A DNA stretch of 64,000 nt, from positions 6,915,803-6,979,802 of the forward strand of contig JAKTNV010000024.1 of assembly GCA_022747635.1 (NCBI GenBank), given 5' to 3'. The first letter of the stretch is position 1, and each line of letters opens with the position of its first letter. Below the pieces are notes generated by a model, which was not told where the DNA came from, searched no databases, and saw only the letters and a list, made by a program, of their open reading frames with translations. Both the position numbers and the translations under genes were made by a program. This DNA comes from Hetaerina americana (taxonomy: Eukaryota > Arthropoda > Insecta > Odonata > Calopterygidae). This document shows, in pieces, positions 37,140-51,600 of the stretch.

Positions 37140-38110
37140 TCAGTAATTCACTTCCCTAAGTGCACACTCACTCCGCTCACGGCGAATATTAGGCGAGTGA
37201 AATAGATAAGTGCCTGTGAGGCGAGTTGGGAAAGAGAGTGAGCGCCTGGTGGACGACACCCCGTTCGTGGCCGAAGACAAATCGAGAGTTGCGCAATGAA
37301 GAGGAGGGTGGGGGGTTGAATGAGAGCCGCGCAGAAGTGACCGGACTGGACGGAGGGAAAGGGAGGGCAAGAGGAGGGCACGTGCGGGGGAGTGTGGGGG
37401 AGGAAGGAAGGAAGAAAAACAAAGACGAAAAAAAAACAATAACAAGCGGCGCACGACTGCGAAATCAAGGGAGTTAAGGTGCGAACGAATCTCCTCCATT
37501 CGCCCAAGTCCGAACAACGGACTCCCTCCTCCTAGAACAACGCAGCGCGGGCACAGGTATGCGACAGCACGGAGAGAGAGAGAGAGAGGGGAACCGAATC
37601 GACGTGGTCGGCGTATGTACTCATGCATTTGTTTCGAAACCGATCCACCCGGAAAGGGATACCGGAGGGGGAGGCGGGTGGTAGAATAATGGTGAGAAGA
37701 GAGGAGGGACCACCCCGCCGAGACGCTCGTGGTCTCAGCGAGCCACGTGCAAGTCCGCTGCCGGTGTGCATTCGACGCGGGGACGATTTCTCTCGTTAAC
37801 TTCCCGCGACGAGCGACTTCACCGCTTTAGAGAGAGAGGCACGTGATGACGCACGAAAAAAATCACCCCGTCCGACTCTGAGGCGATATGAATGAATCGA
37901 ATCCGTGCACGACGAACGAGGTCGCTAAGGTCCGAAGCGGTCGATGTACGATTTTGGATGCAGAAAATTTATATCACTCGACATACTGAGTCATCCGGGC
38001 GGGGCTTTGCGATGTTCATTTTTCTACGGTTACCGATGCGAAAGAAATGTCGAGCAAGAGGCGATAAACATCTAGTGCATCGGCAAGTATCGTCAATATC
38101 ACCCAAGCCG
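37140..38110. promoter_or_regulatory. GC-rich, CpG-rich block, possible promoter or 5' exon
   Basis: The strongest GC and CpG enrichment in the window outside the I element, with a (GA)n run at about 37573-37590 and strong purine bias on the plus strand at 37290-37430. GA runs with CpG-rich DNA are common at arthropod promoters. Reading frames of up to 162 residues on the minus strand are Ser/Pro/Leu-rich and look compositional. A donor-like CAG|GTATG occurs at about 37556. No gene can be tied to it from sequence alone. Confidence 0.3.
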
Positions 38111-41100
38111 TTCATGTAGAAATTGAACTATCGAAGATGAACTGGTCAAAGATCAAGGTTCAAAGCCTGTTTAAGTTTAATATTAGAGTTTTAGTATCAT
38201 CATGTGTATCTTTAGTTGTCATATCGACAATTTCTTCGCATTGAATATAATCAGCATTGTCTTCACAATGATTAAAAAACCGATTATCGCAATCGACAAT
38301 ATTACCCAATTTGTCTAAATTACCAAACATCGATTCAAACGTTCGTTCAAACTATGCCTTTCTTACTGGTTGATGTGAAAAAATGTCAAAATAAAGATGG
38401 CACATATCATTATATCGCACACCCATTAGGTAAGATTTGCAGCACGGTTTTCTGACAAAAGAAATGTCGTGAACCCAATTTCATATGCTTCACTGGTGTT
38501 GGAACGTGTATTTGGCCTGAGAAAAAACTAATGAAATTTAGCGTTAATTTGGAATTCCAAAGAACATAATCAATATAATATGTTATAGCAACTAATGAAT
38601 AAATAATAAATATACTTGTTTATTAAGTTAGCGGAAGATTTCTAAATTCTGGGATTAATAGGAATAAAATTCAATAAATAACCTGCAATAAAGAAATAAT
38701 CAATAATGTAATTACTACTATAATCAAATTAAAATGACCGAATGCTATAAAAATCTATTGCAAATTGATTGAGTGATCGTGATTATGGCAAAAATGATGT
38801 AATCAGATTAAAAGTAATCAGATGACGCATTATGCTTTCATGCTTGATACTTGCTTCACAGTCTTGGATCAACTATATTTTTAATTGCATTTAAGATGGT
38901 AATTCTACTAATTGCAATGGGGAAGTACTTATTCGGAAATATAAGTGCAGGACTTGTCTAGGAACTCCCTAATTGGACTCCTACTCTTGTCGCATCTAAA
39001 TTGCCAGGGAGTATTCTCCAAGACCTATATTTCCACAATTGACAACTGAGAATGTCACATGAGAAAAAAGGATTTTTCCATCAATCTTTACGTTCATTGC
39101 TCTTCCCAACCAGTCATCGAGAAATATTTAATTTGTGCCTTCAGGAAAAGTCATAAATCATTTTGAAAACATACAAGGCAGGAGCGGAAAATAAGTAATC
39201 CATTCATGTGCGAGGATACGCAATCAGTCGTGATTCAAGCACTATGCAATTTAATATCTACTAGTGGCATAGTTCAACAAGAGTGGAAAAATACTATTTA
39301 GATCCGCTCCAATAAAGACTTTCTCCTCAACAGACCTTTCACGTTTATCGTCTAAACTTGATGTTATGAATGGTGACTCGTCGAAGGAAAAGACCTTTCT
39401 AATATATGAGAGTCCCATTTAAATTATGTTTATTGAGGATTGCTGTCACAAATGAGTATGTGCGCTACTTCCAATTCAAATTTATGTTGAATCAATACTC
39501 GAGCGGAGAGAAACCCAAAGGTTCATGCATCTTTATTTAACAAAGAGAGCTACGCTGTAAATCTCTTTGGATGCAGCATCTTACGTCGCCAGGTTTCTGT
39601 GGCGGAGTTCATGAAATGAATGTCAATGATCTTCTCAGGCGATTAAGTACAACCCCTAATCTTTCTTTTGTGATTTTACCTTCCAGTTGCCCCGAAGGTG
39701 GAATGTATTATTATTATCCTTATTATTTTTTTTTCAACTAGATTTTTTCTACGGCAACATGTAGCATGATTCTCTTCTTACTTACATCGAACCCAAGTGA
39801 TTGATTTGCTTAGAAAATAAACGTTTCGGTCAAATATTATCCTGCTTATTTCGAAACGAGATTGAAACCGGAGGTCCATTCCATTTACTAATTGTCCTCT
39901 TTTTCTTAAAATGTTCGAGTACAGTCACGGTTGAGAGACTGATAAGAGTCAAATTAATTTGAATGGGGAGCGTTTAAAAACCTGATCATCTATGGTTTAA
40001 AAGCTTATACTAGACCCTGTGATCCACAATTATTAAAAAAATCCTGTAAAATCTATTACCTAAGTTTCCCACTTTACTTTTTGTTGGTGTCAACTGGTTA
40101 CAAAATATCTTATTTAGACCTTAAACTAGAAAACGGGCTACTAGTTTTATAACTTGCCAAGGAATACTAAGCAATCGCTGTATATTCAATAGCACAATCA
40201 ACGAATGATTGATTACATTGACTAAATAAAGTGTTTCGTTTGCTTTAAGTGGGTGCGTTTCGTAGTTTAAGGTATTAAGCAAGAGAAAAAGATGACAATC
40301 TAGGAAATGGGATATGAAGGCCTCCACGGTTTGTTTTTTTCGAAACATTTGCTAAAGAAGTTTAAAAAACATTATGATAAAGTTCACTCAGAGTGAAGTA
40401 GTGTGAAACAATGGCTAAATAGGGATACTTATAAATCTTTTCAAACTAATTTCAATGATTTTTGCATGTAACACCTCGGCTAACAGAGAAAACAAAGAAT
40501 AATCACTTGGTTGAACAAAAGATTACTGACTCCTAAATCCTTTGATCGAGGACTGAAATATTTAGATGTCACCATTGAAAAGCCAAAGGAAGAAAACCGT
40601 ATATTCTGATTGGATAAAAATGAAATATCGCATTTATGGAATCATGAATTAAGTAAAATTGATTCAGAAACTTAATTTTTGCCATAAATTATGATATGCA
40701 TAAATACTAATAGCATGCATAAACTAAGCTTCATTCGTAGAAAAAATGGGAAAATATTCTGTGCTAGCCTTTCCAAATTAAAAGCAAGGTTCTTACCATA
40801 AAACAATTCGATTTTATCGCTCAGCAATATGTCAGTTGGATTAAGTCAGGCCAGTAACACAGATTAAAAAAACCGATAATGGCTGCACATAAATACTGCA
40901 TAAGAGTGCAAATGAATCTGTGGAAAACTATGTAGTCTTAGTGTAGATGAGACATGAAGTGGCTCACATGCGTTATGACATACCGGCAATGCATTTTTTT
41001 ACAAATGCCCATCCTTGTGCGAAATGCTAGCGGGGGGGAATTGCAACGTTACACGACGAAGTTCACGCGAAAATCGCTCAGATTTTATATTCTGAGTGAC

Positions 41101-42109
41101 GAGGTTTATGCCAAGGAAATATAAATAAATATCCACGATTTATAATTCCCGCGAGTTATTAAAAATTAGCCTCATAATTAAATCAGAGTATTTGCGCTCA
41201 ATTAATTTATATTTCGTTTAAAAATCCTAAAATTGAATTATTGAAGCTCACCGCTTTCTTCTAGTACTTTTGACTAATCGCTTTAATTGGGGCGATACAG
41301 TCTGACTGTTTCATGCTACGCATCTCGGCGTGAGAAAGGCAGGAGACTTCAACGGCAGTAAGATGCGACGGAGGTTGGATGGTGAAAAGAAATCTGGCCC
41401 TAAACCATTAAAGCTATCTGCGTCGACAACCAGTGAATCGTCAAAAGCGGTCGGATGATTTTCCGGAGGCAATCAACTTGCTTCCCCTGTGTTCATGTTT
41501 CTATACTTTCAAATGTACCTATAAATGTATTTCTCTTTATGGAGCACTTCCAGAATCGGTCGTCTCTCCTTTCATATTTTATTACACAGTTATTTTTGGC
41601 AAGCTATATTGTCTCAATGTCTCAAAATGCGTCCCATGGTCCCGTATTAACTCACCGTTTTCTTTTAACTTCCTTCATATTCCACTCTTCGTACAACTTA
41701 GCCTGTCACAAGATCCATCCATTCGATCTTCATCGATCTCTTCTATCATCACATTTCAAATGCTATTATTTCTCTTCTGCGTCCATCGTCCATGTTTCGA
41801 CAACGCAGAAGATTAAACGTCTGTATGTATATGTATTTACTTAAGTGTTTGCTGACTCATTAAATCAATGGAAACACATTGGTAATCACCTTCTGTGAGA
41901 CCTAGAAAATCGACAGATGCTATTTATTGGCATTGGAAGGCTTAGCAAAATTCAGATACTTTAAGTTGAGTGAAAAGGGGGAATTAAAATGAAATGAAAC
42001 AAAATCCTTGTCGACTAGTCAAGCTTTTTTATACCATTCAGTTGCTACGTGGGTCGCGAACCCGCAATGCCGACATACGATATGGAGGTGTATTTCATGT
42101 GCTGTATTT
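38111..42109. other. Unassigned, no gene seen
   Basis: About 4 kb of AT-rich sequence. Frames at 41433-41844 (127-129 residues, overlapping) have no recognisable domain. No RNA gene or clear repeat was found. Confidence 0.35.
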
Positions 42110-42960
42110 TTCTTATTATGGAGGATAGTCATGATGCACGATGACTAAGGCAAGGGTGCGTGCATCGAGAAGGCAATAAACGAGATCGAGGAAAAGATAA
42201 AAGAAGGTGGGCGGATACATGGAGGAGGTATATAGTACATACGTACGCTGCGGTTTACGGAAGATATAGTCAAGCACGCAGAGAGGTAAGAAGGCCTGCA
42301 CGTAGATGGGGATGAAAAAGTACGAGCTGAAATAAACCAAATGCACATTCAATATAATCGTTTGAAGTCGAACTAAGTTAAGTATTTAAAAATATAAAAA
42401 TTTCAATATGGCATAAAGTTGAAAGAATACTACTATTTAAGCGGTAGGCAAAACAGAGCTGAAAGAAGCAAGGGGGAGATGCTAAGTGGATAGCGGATGT
42501 CGCAAGGGAAGAACGCTTTCTAAAACAAGGAGCAACTACTAACGGCAAAAAGAAGCTCAGACACAGTTAAGCGGTTCATAAAACTTACATATATGGAGTT
42601 TACTTTGACATTTCATAAATTCGTGGTGTAATATTTGAACAATAGTAATAGCAGAGAAAATTAGGCTGTAAGCGATGGGAATGTAGTGTCATAAAATGGC
42701 GAATAAAATAAAAAAGATATGCCAGTAAAAAATGAATAATCTACATACTACAGAGAGTAAGTGAAGGGAAAGCACGACGCAAACTGGTAATGAATGAAAA
42801 ACTAACTGGAAATATCCTGAAGCATAGTAATTTACTTATGGCTATTATGGAGGGAACCATATAGAAGAAGATCTCAGAGTAAGGCCACGAATGAATTACG
42901 AGACGCTGGTAATGGGAATGGCGCAAGAAACCATGGCAGTCAGCATCATAGCTCGGCGTC
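42110..42960 (+). pseudogene. Degenerate LINE reverse transcriptase copy
   Basis: Plus-strand pieces in changing frames resemble LINE coding. Near 42170-42240 there is an AINEIEEKIKEGGRIHGG-like stretch, as often precedes the catalytic FADD box. Near 42800-42880 comes TGNILKHSNLLMAIMEGTI, as in LINE C-terminal tails. Stops and frameshifts are frequent and no catalytic box is intact. The same tail motif occurs in the relic at 3.3-3.6 kb. Clade not assigned. Confidence 0.45.
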
Positions 42961-45900
42961 CGGCATTATTAGCACGTGAATAAGGTTAAAATAACAAATA
43001 TGTACGATCGTCACTACGGGTCGGATAGTTTTCACTATGATATTTGAAGGTAACTTAAATTGTTGCTTTTATGGCCAACTTAAAGCCATCAAGTTCTTTG
43101 GCACTAACGACGGGGCAAAAACAATGATTGCAACAACACTTGAGTAGCAGCGCGTCGAAATGCCATAAAAATATATTGGACGTTGACATCTATGAACACG
43201 AAAAGTGAAATCAACGAGTAGAACACACACGTTTGCACTTGCTGCCTCATTAAACCCTTTGCAAATAAAAATTAACTAACTTCTGATAGACTCAAATGCA
43301 CAATGTATGTGCTCTAGGTAAAAAGAGAAGTCTTGACGTCTCACGCTAATCAGTTAACTAGGAAATAGCCTCACTTAATAATACAATAGATTTTTAGACA
43401 ATTGGATTCCCTTTTATTTTGATTAATACTTTTCACATACATAATATGATTCCTCCTTTTTTAAATTATTTTTTTCACAGTATTTTTCCTTCATCCAATG
43501 ACATAATTTCTCATAACCTCTCATTTTTGACTTCATAATTTAGGGCTAGCACCTTTTTTGCTCACTGATGGTTAAAATCCTCAAGCAAAACTAAAATCAC
43601 GTTACAATTAAATATTCCGAATCGTGTTTTGTATGCACCGTTTGAGTGCACTCTGTAACAACTGTTTCAATTTTCGTATCAGTAATTTTATTTTCTGCTG
43701 AACATACTCTAATGACGGTCGCCATTTGCAAAAAATCAGACAATAATTTTAACCTGCAATCATAATTTCTACATAAGCTGCTGCAAAATAAAAATGAATC
43801 GCGTTGGATATAAAAAAATTGCTTAAATGGGCTACAATACGTTAGTTTGCAAGATAAGCCCACTTGTATAAATCAGCTCAACACTTCATACTCAAGTTTA
43901 AACTCAAAAGATGCACTAAAGATGCAATTTAAAATATTTAATTGTTTCAAGAGGTTCGATAAATTAAACTATAAGCGAGTAAACAAAGTGTAGACTGCAC
44001 GTTTGCTAAAAGTTGAGAGGTCGGGATCGCCTCATTGTGAACAATAATTTAAAAAGTCTGTAACAAAGAATTGAATTTAAATTAATAGGGAAAATGTTTA
44101 TTATGAATTAATGATTAATTGATTATAATTTAATGAATTAACACCGGTTTTCGTCAATAGAAGCCCATTTGAAGCTACTTTAAAAGCGAGGGCAGCCATG
44201 CATGTGGACGATGAATCTTCAAGGAGAGTGTTATACGCATCACTTACCGGGAATACGTCAACAGCTTGGCGCTTATTACGCACTTAAAATGTAGGCCGCC
44301 GTGAATCGCATTTGTCAGCGTTTGCCATGCAGCAGCTGTGACTGCATACTCCCTCCGACGAAATCTGTTGCAATTCTACATAGTCAAATGAAATTTTATT
44401 ATTGCTTCTTAGAAAAGACGGAATCATACTATTGCGTTCCGTTTGGCGTAATAGTTCCAATGATGTTTTTCGGAGACGAGTAGTGCAGCGTCGCTGAGTT
44501 TACGATTTAGGTGACAAGGATGGGCAATTCATATTCATATGGCATAACATGGCAGCATTTACTCCAACACCTATTGCATGAAGTCAATATTTTTAAATTC
44601 CAGGCGTTCAGACACACCGGCGGAATATTAAATAATTGCATTAGTCGGATGAACATTCTTCACGGTTGCAAGGCTATGCGGACGATAGATTCTAAAACTT
44701 GAATATTGCCTCTTGAATTTTATGAAATTACTGGTTTGAACTGAAAAATGAAACTTTAACAGAGCGAATTGAATGTTTTTCCTGAAGAAATTTAAGACTA
44801 AAATGTTGGATAAAACCTTCAGTTAAGGAATGAACAAAAAATGGGATTGTTAGTCCTTGCATAAATAATTTCCAATGTCGAATTTTTCCAATATTTGCCT
44901 AACGGGGTAAACACTTGCTGAAACATATTGTTAGTTGAAGGCATCGACAGTGAACTATCTATGGAGAGTTTGGTACAATTTTTGATCTACGCCTGAAAAG
45001 TTTTCTCAAGCTGTGACGACGAATGTCTTTCGTGCGACGCCACCGAATTTAATCTGGATACGGCCAGAGACCCTGATTCTAGGCCAGGGTCGGAAGGGCG
45101 TGACCTCCACGTTCGTACGCGCCCTCTTTTCCCTCGACTGAAATTTAGAGGACGAAGGCAAGTTGAGGCAACAGAGGGAAGGAGGAAGGCATACGACTCT
45201 CCCGGAAAGGGACAAGGGGAAAAGGGATTAGTTTATGAAGGTACTTACATTGGGGTGGAAGGTACCAGACTTATGACTGGTGAGCCGACGGAAATAAGAT
45301 AGTACGGCGCAGCGGGAGTGACTAAAATAGGAAGAAGACATGCCCGCACACGTTTGAAAGGATAAAAATAAGGATTCAAAGTGTGTATTTCGAGCGATAA
45401 CTAGATCATTCGGCCGAATCTGGAACGTCAATTTCTCTGATATAATACGTACAAGCCACCTTCTGATGTTTATTTTTACATTTAGGATGAAGTATACACG
45501 GAAGTCATAAATCATGATAGTATTCTATGGTGTGAATGTAACAACCATTAATTCATGGATAGTAAAATACTGTAATCTCACGTAAAATGAGCGAAAACCA
45601 TTGTTATATACTTTAATGGAGGTGCTTGTAAATTATATTGAAACATATTTCAGTTCAAACAAATGAATTAAAAAAATGAGAACTGATAAATCAAGATTTT
45701 GCGTATATCTCATTCAAGATGTCTTGAAAGCATAACAGAGGAACACTAGACATAAACAAACTATTTTCATACTATTTGCAGCTTTAGTATTCTCAGGAAA
45801 AGTCAGATAATTTTATTCAAGCATTTCAACCAGAAAAATAGAAATTGAAGGAAATATTAAATGTTGTTCGAGCATCTAAACATTTTCGATTTCCCAAATA

Positions 45901-48004
45901 TCACATCTGTTGGAACACTTACAGCTTTCAGATCATCGGGGATAGATCTTCATCGCCAAATATCTTATTTTTAGTCAGCCTTCAGGCTAGAATATAATAC
46001 TTTAGAAAGGTAAAGGACACTCGACTTCAGTTTTGACGCCTGCAAATAAAAACACACAACACTGCAACGTTAGGATAGACCATCCGGATAAAACAAGGGA
46101 TTAAGCTCTCGTAAGCTGACAGCCGTTTTTCCCACCCACATTTCGCGAATATAAAAATAAGTTAAACTTGCCAACGTAGGCGTCCGTGGAACGAAAGCTT
46201 GCTTGAATACAGAGACCTTGTTTTCATTTCTACTTTTTCCCTTTACACGCCATGCCATAAAATTAAATGTCACCTTTCCGCAGTAGCGGACTATTCCGGC
46301 AAGGAAGTTACAGCGTCAGCTCGTGGCCGTCTAGTTTTACGGATTATCCCCACGTACGTGCCTAGATCCTCCTCAATCCTACCTACATCACTTGGCAGTC
46401 AATCCTGTTCCATTTTGTCACCATTTCCGGCTGTGTACTGAAAACGCGACAGCAGAAAACCCCGACGCATATCCCCAGGTCAAATCCTCATCCAAGAGTT
46501 CGGTGGAGAGGAATCTTTGACCACCCACCCGCGTAGTTCAGGTCTTGTTTCCCAGCGATATCTTCCGTAATATCTGTTGGGATAAAACATTCAAGAATAA
46601 TGAGGAGGGGTGGAAAATGATAAAAATCTGTCGTTGACCCATATGCTGAGCATTAACCGACTGCCGAGGAGCACGTTAATATATGATAAATCATTTCTAG
46701 GCAACGATGGTATTGTGCACTCAATTGTGTAGATAAACTACTAGAACTCGATGTCCGGGCAAGCCGCATCAATTACATAAATGATGATATTCAAGCAATG
46801 CCTTTCACACAACGGAGTAAGTGTTTACAGTGCATGGGCTTAAGTACCTATTCAAATTCGCTAAGAAGACCTAACGGATTAAAAAGATTCCATTGGAAAA
46901 ATGTGGCAGTTTCAAGTTTCGAAGGGACACAAAATTGAGGGAAAGTTAATCCATCCAAATTCAAAACCTGACTCTGCCGCCATCATTGTAGACCGAAAAC
47001 ACTTCCAATGTTGCCCATGTCGCTCCGAAACCCGAGAAGAGGACGGTTAAGAGCACGACAGCTTGATCCTAATAGGAAAGAGCGAGGAGAGAGTTGCAAA
47101 ATCGAGAAGAAATAGGTGGTGGCTGGGCATCGCCTCTGTGTTCTGGGTGACCTTTCTCCAGTTTCCTAAATGTATGGAATAAAATTCCGCGCTTATGCTA
47201 GTAGAAGCCTCCTTCGCGCGAAGAGAGAGGTTCCCGTTGTGGTAGGAGAAATCTATCGCACGCTTAATTACGCATGTCCATTCGCGTTAACGACGCAATC
47301 GCGCGCGACCCGTTCTGAAGGTTCGACGACGGTGATGGCCAATGCAATGAACATAATCCGTACGCTATCTAGGCTTTCGGAGAGCTAAGAAAGCTTGCAT
47401 CGAGGTTCTTCTTGAGGTCTTTCTGATTGCAGAAAACCATGATATTGCTACAAACCTATGTTCCTCACCTAAAACTGCAAGCTAACTGCAGCGCAAAATC
47501 ATTAAACTTACGTTTGATCCTCGATTACGTTTTTGCAGTATTCATAATTAATCATTATGACTGATATCATTGACTTGTTATCATTATTTAACTATGGTAA
47601 CCATTGCCGTAATATAAAATGAAAAAGTGAAATTTTTACCTATACAGGATAAACAGCATCCAGGGTAAAAAATTTCCTTTCATTTAGCAAGTTTCCTTGA
47701 GTTCACTGTTCGGCGCTGGAAATAAATTTGACCGAACTCTGCAATTCGGCACCAATATACAAAAGAATGTGCAATGGCAGCCTCGAAAACAATGAAAACT
47801 TCAGAGTGCTCTCAATGCAAAGGTCTGAGTGTGAATCCAAAAAATGTACCCTTGGCATTGTAAAAAAAGTACATTATAAGACCCCATACCTTTACGAATT
47901 TGACTGGATTACAGTTTCTCCTAAATAAAACCAAAGTTTTTTTTTATAATTTCTCCTAATTGAACCCATGACAACTCTGCTAACTTCATACTATCCCGTA
48001 TTAA
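42961..48004. other. Unassigned, no gene seen
   Basis: About 5 kb without recognised coding. A GC-richer patch at 45010-45210 has only compositional frames. No repeat end or RNA gene was recognised. Confidence 0.35.
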
Positions 48005-48190
48005 GAGATAGAGGTTATTTCAAAGAAACTGCGGGAGATGCCGCAACAGTAACTTTTAACGGAGTCATCCGCTATGTGCATTTCAATGCAACAATTTCAG
48101 AGTGTAAAAATCATTCACCTTGACTGGGGTCCCAGTCAAGGCGAATGATTTTTACACTCTGAAATTGTTGCATTGAGATAGAGGTTATTT
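48005..48190. mobile_element. Foldback SINE insertion (family B) with 16-bp target duplication
   Basis: Perfect direct repeats GAGATAGAGGTTATTT at 48005-48020 and 48175-48190 bound a 154-bp insert. Inside, 48085-48128 and 48131-48174 are 44-bp inverted arms with one mismatch and a 2-nt centre. Each arm is the acceptor-side end of the tRNA-like head plus the TTTTTACACTCTGAAATTG body. The left side extends through the full SINE 3' region (GCCGCAACAGTAAC, GGAGTCATCCGC). Two head-to-head pieces inside one target duplication point to a single insertion event with inversion. Confidence 0.9.
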
Positions 48191-48651
48191 ATATCATTAT
48201 TCTGGCTACCTTTATTACTTAATTAATGCCTTTTAACATATTACCTTATTAACATGATATCTCTCATTGAATATTTATCATATAATTCAATGGGTTTTGG
48301 CTTGATGAATATTTAATGGTCATTAACTTGCCTATTTCATAACCGATTGCAGTAAATTTTCGCTGTTGAAACGCAAGCCAGGAAATGATCGACGGACAGG
48401 GCTTGAGAGTTATGGTGAAACTAGGACTATAACTTTGCGCCAATCGTCCAACCCAAGGGTAGTGAAGGCTGTGTAATAGTAGTAGTAGTAGTATTTTTGT
48501 TTATGGGGTGCATCGACGGCTGAGGTCATTTTGCACCACGTCGAAACTTTTAAAAACCACAGTTAGGGTTTAATAAATAAATAAATAAATAAATAGATAA
48601 ATAAATATATAGTAAAAACAAATGACATCGGCAAGAATAAAAATACCACAG

Positions 48652-51600
48652 CTAAAGTTTCCTCATTAGGCCAGTTTCCTTTAAAAATAATAAAACCTTG
48701 CTTAAAGAGTTGGGGTCGTCTCCTAATATTTGATCCAGATCTCCCATTACATGAAACTTTTCTCTGGCCCTTTTATATTTTTGGCACTGCGTAAGAATAT
48801 GTTTCATTGTAAGGGGCAGGTCGCACTCATTGCAGCGCGGTTGCACTTTTCCCTCTGTGAAGAGGTACGAGTGTGTGAGGGCAGAGTGCCCTATCCTCAG
48901 ACGCGTAATCGTGACCTCTTCCCTCCGATTCTTTCGGATGGAAGAGGGCCATGCCGAAACAACCGGTTTTATCTCCCTAAGTTTATTATTTATTAGGGAC
49001 CGCCAAGCTTCTTTCCACTGGTTTAGGACATTATGCCGCAAGGCGGCCTTTATGTCCTCCACCGGTACCAAACAATGATCGGACTCATTTTGGTCCAGGG
49101 CTTCCTTCGCTGCTTTGTCGGCTTTTTCGTTGCCAGGTATTCCCACATGACCAGGAATCCACATAAAGGATACCCTGGTCCCCTTTCTCTGAAGGGATAA
49201 GAGACTATGATGGATCTCTTGGACTATCGGGTGCATTGATGAGAACACCGAAATGGATTTTAAGGCGCTAGAAGAGTCCGAACAGATGAGAAAAGAGCCG
49301 TTATTTTCATTTAGTTGTTTTAGGGCGGTTCTTATGGCTGACAGTTCGGCTGTGAATATACCGCAAAGCGTGTTCAATTTTTCCCTCACGACTCCATGGT
49401 AGCGGGAGACGACTGCATAGGCACATGCGGACGCCGACTTCGACCCATCGGTGTAGACCGGGACGAAGTCCGGGTGCGATCCGAGGAAGGCGTTAAAGAG
49501 TCCTTGGTATTCTGACTCGGTCGTGAACGCTTTGCAGTGCGCATGAGGCAACGACTTCATATCCGGCTTTGGTGTTAGCCAAGGAGGATGTTTAGCATAA
49601 CCGACAGGGAGAACTTGAGGTAAGGTAATATTGAGTGCCTGGATAAAATCAGTAAAACGAACGGCCAAGGGCCTAGTTGCCCTTCTTCGCCTGTTAAATA
49701 TATCTAAAAATCTTGGTTTAAAAAGAATGTTAAAACATGGGTGCTTGGTCACGGATAAAACTTTACAGGCATAATTTCCCATCAAAATCAACCTTCGGGT
49801 TGCTAACGAGGGTTCACCTGCGTCAGCAAGTAGGCTGGGGACTGGGCTGGTTCTAAATGCCCCAGTGGCCAAACGTATCTCGGCATTGTGGACACACGTC
49901 AGGGGTTTCAAATAGGACTCTCGTCCTGACGAGTATATTATGGACCCGTAGTCCAGCTTCGAACGGACCAAGCCTCGATATAATAAAAGCATGGTAGAGC
50001 GATCTGCTCCCCATTTGGAGTGGGTCAAAAACCTTAGGATATTTAGGGTCTGGCGACACCTCTCCCGTAATACCCGTATATGCTCCCGCCAATTTAGTTT
50101 TTCGTCCAGGATCATGCCGAGAAAGCGAATGGACTCGACAAATGGGAGATTTCTGCCCAGAAGGCATAAGGTCGGTGGTGTGTGCTGTCCGCGAAGACGG
50201 TGGAAATGAACACATTTCGTTTTCTCCGTGGAGAAGCGAAACCCGTTCCTTCGCGACCACTCTCCCAGTTTGTTCAAGGTGACCTGGGCTTGCCTGGAGG
50301 CGTATGCCAGTCTTGTAGAGCGGCAGAAAATAGCCAGGTCGTCAACAAATAGCGATGCCATCACCGGGGCATTGATGCATTCCGTTACGTCGTTGATTGC
50401 GATGGCGAACAACGTCACGCTCAGGACTGATCCCTGAGGTACGCCGTTCTCCTGAGTGTAGGATCGGGATAAATGATTGCCCGTCCTTACTCTAAAAAGG
50501 CGGTTTGTTAAAATTTTTTTTATAAATATGGCCATATTGCCCTTAAAACCCCACTTGTGCAACGTGTTTAAAATCTTTCGTCGCCACACACTGTCGTAGG
50601 CCTTCTCGAGGTCGAAGAAGACTGCTACGACGTGTTGGCGTAACAGAAAGGCTTCCTGGATGAAATTGTCAGTGCGCACCAGATGATCTGTCGTGGACCT
50701 CTCACGCCGGAAGCCGCACTGAGCGTCGGAGAGGAGGTGTTGTCTCTCCAGGCACCAGACGAGACGTCGGTTAACCATTCTTTCCATCACCTTGCACAGG
50801 CAACTGGTGAGAGAGATGGGCCGATAGCTGTTCGGGTCGCTCTTGTTCTTACCCTGTTTCGGAACGGGTATCACCAGGGACTCCCGCCAGGAATTCGGAA
50901 AACTACCCTCAATCCACAATTGGTTGAGGGTATTGAGGACCTCCCCCAACGCTGACTTCGGAATATTCCGAAGAAAGGCGTTGTGGATCTGATCCATTCC
51001 CGGTGAGGTGTTATGGGAGTCCATGATAGAGGACTCTAGTTCCCATGGCGAGAATGGCTCGTTGTATGCTGCAGGATTTCCAGCTTCGCCAAAATTGAGA
51101 GGGACTCTCTCACATTGCCTCTTGAAGTTTGCGAAGTTGGCGTCATATAGTTCATCACTGCTGCTGGCCGCGAACTGCTGGGCGAAAGTGTCGCTTATTT
51201 CTGGGGGTGAAGTCACCACCCGTCCAGCAACAAGCAGTGGCGAGATGACGAAGGAGCCCTTGGACCCAGAGATTTTTTTGACTTTCTCCCATACCTGCGC
51301 AAGGGGGGTTCTCTGGTTAATGGTAGCGACATACTCTATCCAGGATGCCCTCTTGGCCTGCTTCACCGCCTTCCGGGCTCGCGCTCGTAGGTGGCGGTAG
51401 GCTGCCAGGTTTGTTGCCGTGGGGTATTTCTTAAAAATATTCAACGCTTTTTTCCTCGTCCGGATCGCCCTGTCGCAGTCCTCATTCCACCAAGGGACGG
51501 GTGCCCGATGAAGGGTGCCGGACGTGCGAGGAACACTTTCGGTAGCTGCGGCTACGAGCGTTGAAGTCAGTGTCTCGACATTTTGCAACGCGTCGAGACT

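Noticed and set aside
37140..37628. 162-residue minus-strand frame in the GC-rich block
   Set aside because: The Ser/Pro/Leu/Arg-rich composition follows from base composition, and overlapping frames on both strands are equally open.
41433..41844. Two overlapping frames of about 128 residues
   Set aside because: Hydrophobic, low-information translations in two frames of the same AT-rich DNA, with no domain.
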